This document shows positions 63,309-64,000 of a stretch of 64,000 bases of DNA, in pieces. Every line of letters starts with the position of its first letter. The first letter of the stretch is position 1. A program made the translations under genes and the position numbers. Location: positions 3,286,731 through 3,350,730 of the forward strand of contig JARUPZ010000013.1 in NCBI GenBank assembly GCA_031213475.1, given 5' to 3'. This DNA comes from Nereocystis luetkeana (taxonomy: Eukaryota; Sar; Phaeophyceae; Laminariales; Laminariaceae). The notes under the pieces were generated by a model. The model was not told the origin of the DNA. It saw nothing but the letters and a program-made list of their open reading frames with translations, and did no database searches.

Positions 63309-63656
63309 TCAGCTAGACGACTCGATGGTGCTGCATACCTTCGGTTTCAGTGTTTCAGGGGAAGACAAGAGGCTGCACCCCACCCCAGAAACCAGTATGG
63401 AGGAGATGCGGAGTGCAACAGACCGTCTAGCCTCGTCGATGACGAATCTCCTAATGGTTCCAGTTGTAGTCGTCAATACCTTGTTGTTACTGGCGGTCAC
63501 GATGGTCTTTTTATCCTTCAGATTCTCGCGGTCCTTAGTGATATGCTGCTGTCTTGAAATCAGCTGGTCGTCCGTTATGTAGTCCGACGCGCTGCCGGTC
63601 ACCAGCATCGTGGTATATCGGCGTTGTGATGCAAACCGAGTCCGCCATCGCCACAA
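63309..63656 (-). pseudogene. Copia-like protease region fragment
   Basis: SASDYITDDQLI, KKTIVTASNNKVLTTTTGTI and LRISSILVSGVGCSLLS follow the pattern of the Ty1/Copia protease-to-gag-pre-integrase segment. The catalytic D-S/T-G is replaced by Thr-Gly-Ser, and the frame is broken just upstream. It probably extends past the right edge. Confidence 0.5.
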
Positions 63657-64000
63657 ACCAGTTCCGCCTGCACTAATCCCTGGTGGAAGTCGTCATCGAT
63701 ATTGAGGGGCGGGGTGTCATCACCATCGGCGGGAGGGGGGTAGCCCTTCGCACAGCTGAGGTGATGTGTGCGTCGCCGTTCTGTAACAAGTGTGGCGTTT
63801 CCTTCTCGGCAACAGTCCGCGTCACCGTGAGGAGGTATGTTGTATAAAGAGTACCAGCTCGGGCCAGCTGCGCTTTCGGACCCTGCCTTGGCCCTAGAAT
63901 ATCTATGGTTCTTCTGCTTTTCGCGGGCTTCATAAAACGTTTCTTGGTGTTGACCGTCTTGCCCAAGTAAGCAGACACCCGCACAGTTCCCTGCATTCGA

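Overview
The window is nuclear DNA of a multicellular-grade eukaryote. Genes are split by many GT-AG introns of 0.4-7 kb and codons are GC-rich. Introns and spacers are packed with microsatellites, poly-C/poly-G runs, short palindromic transposons, tRNA-derived SINEs, a LINE and tyrosine-recombinase retroelement fragments. This pattern fits a stramenopile, most likely a brown alga; that assignment is an inference from architecture, not from a marker gene.

Two protein genes can be rebuilt exon by exon with consistent splice phases. On the minus strand (26349 down to 422) lies a 14-exon DEAD-box RNA helicase of the DDX55/Spb4 family, 789 codons, with all helicase motifs, the family C-terminal domain, a charged tail and an added Gly/Arg-rich (RGG-like) end. 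On the plus strand (31894 to 52374) lies a 10-exon gene for a 1022-residue protein with a PWI-like N-terminal fold, long Arg-Ser/Arg-Asp repeats and a Gly/Arg-rich C-terminus, reminiscent of RBM26/RBM27-type mRNA-processing factors. The two genes are divergent, separated by about 5.5 kb without a recognisable gene (26350-31893). Both products would act on RNA in the nucleus, one in large-subunit ribosome assembly and one probably in mRNA processing.

The introns carry most of the mobile DNA. Helicase intron 1 holds an antisense endonuclease/reverse-transcriptase LINE (21441-25712) that is intact except for one in-frame TAA. Intron 3 of the PWI gene holds a 2.6-kb tyrosine-recombinase element (38350-40981) bounded by split direct repeats but lacking reverse transcriptase. 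At least ten copies of a ~111-bp TA-flanked palindromic MITE, six or seven copies of a second ~95-bp palindromic MITE, two copies of a 240-bp TIR element, a 286-bp foldback element, a ~600-bp dispersed family and several GATC-rich repeats are scattered throughout.

From 52375 to the right edge there is no convincing host gene. This part holds a simple-repeat-rich stretch, tRNA-like SINE heads, two further degenerate copies of the tyrosine-recombinase element, a detached DIRS-like RNase H fragment, an unidentified exon-like stretch near 62.1-62.5 kb (whose start is echoed at the left window edge) and a decayed Copia-like protease fragment at the right edge.
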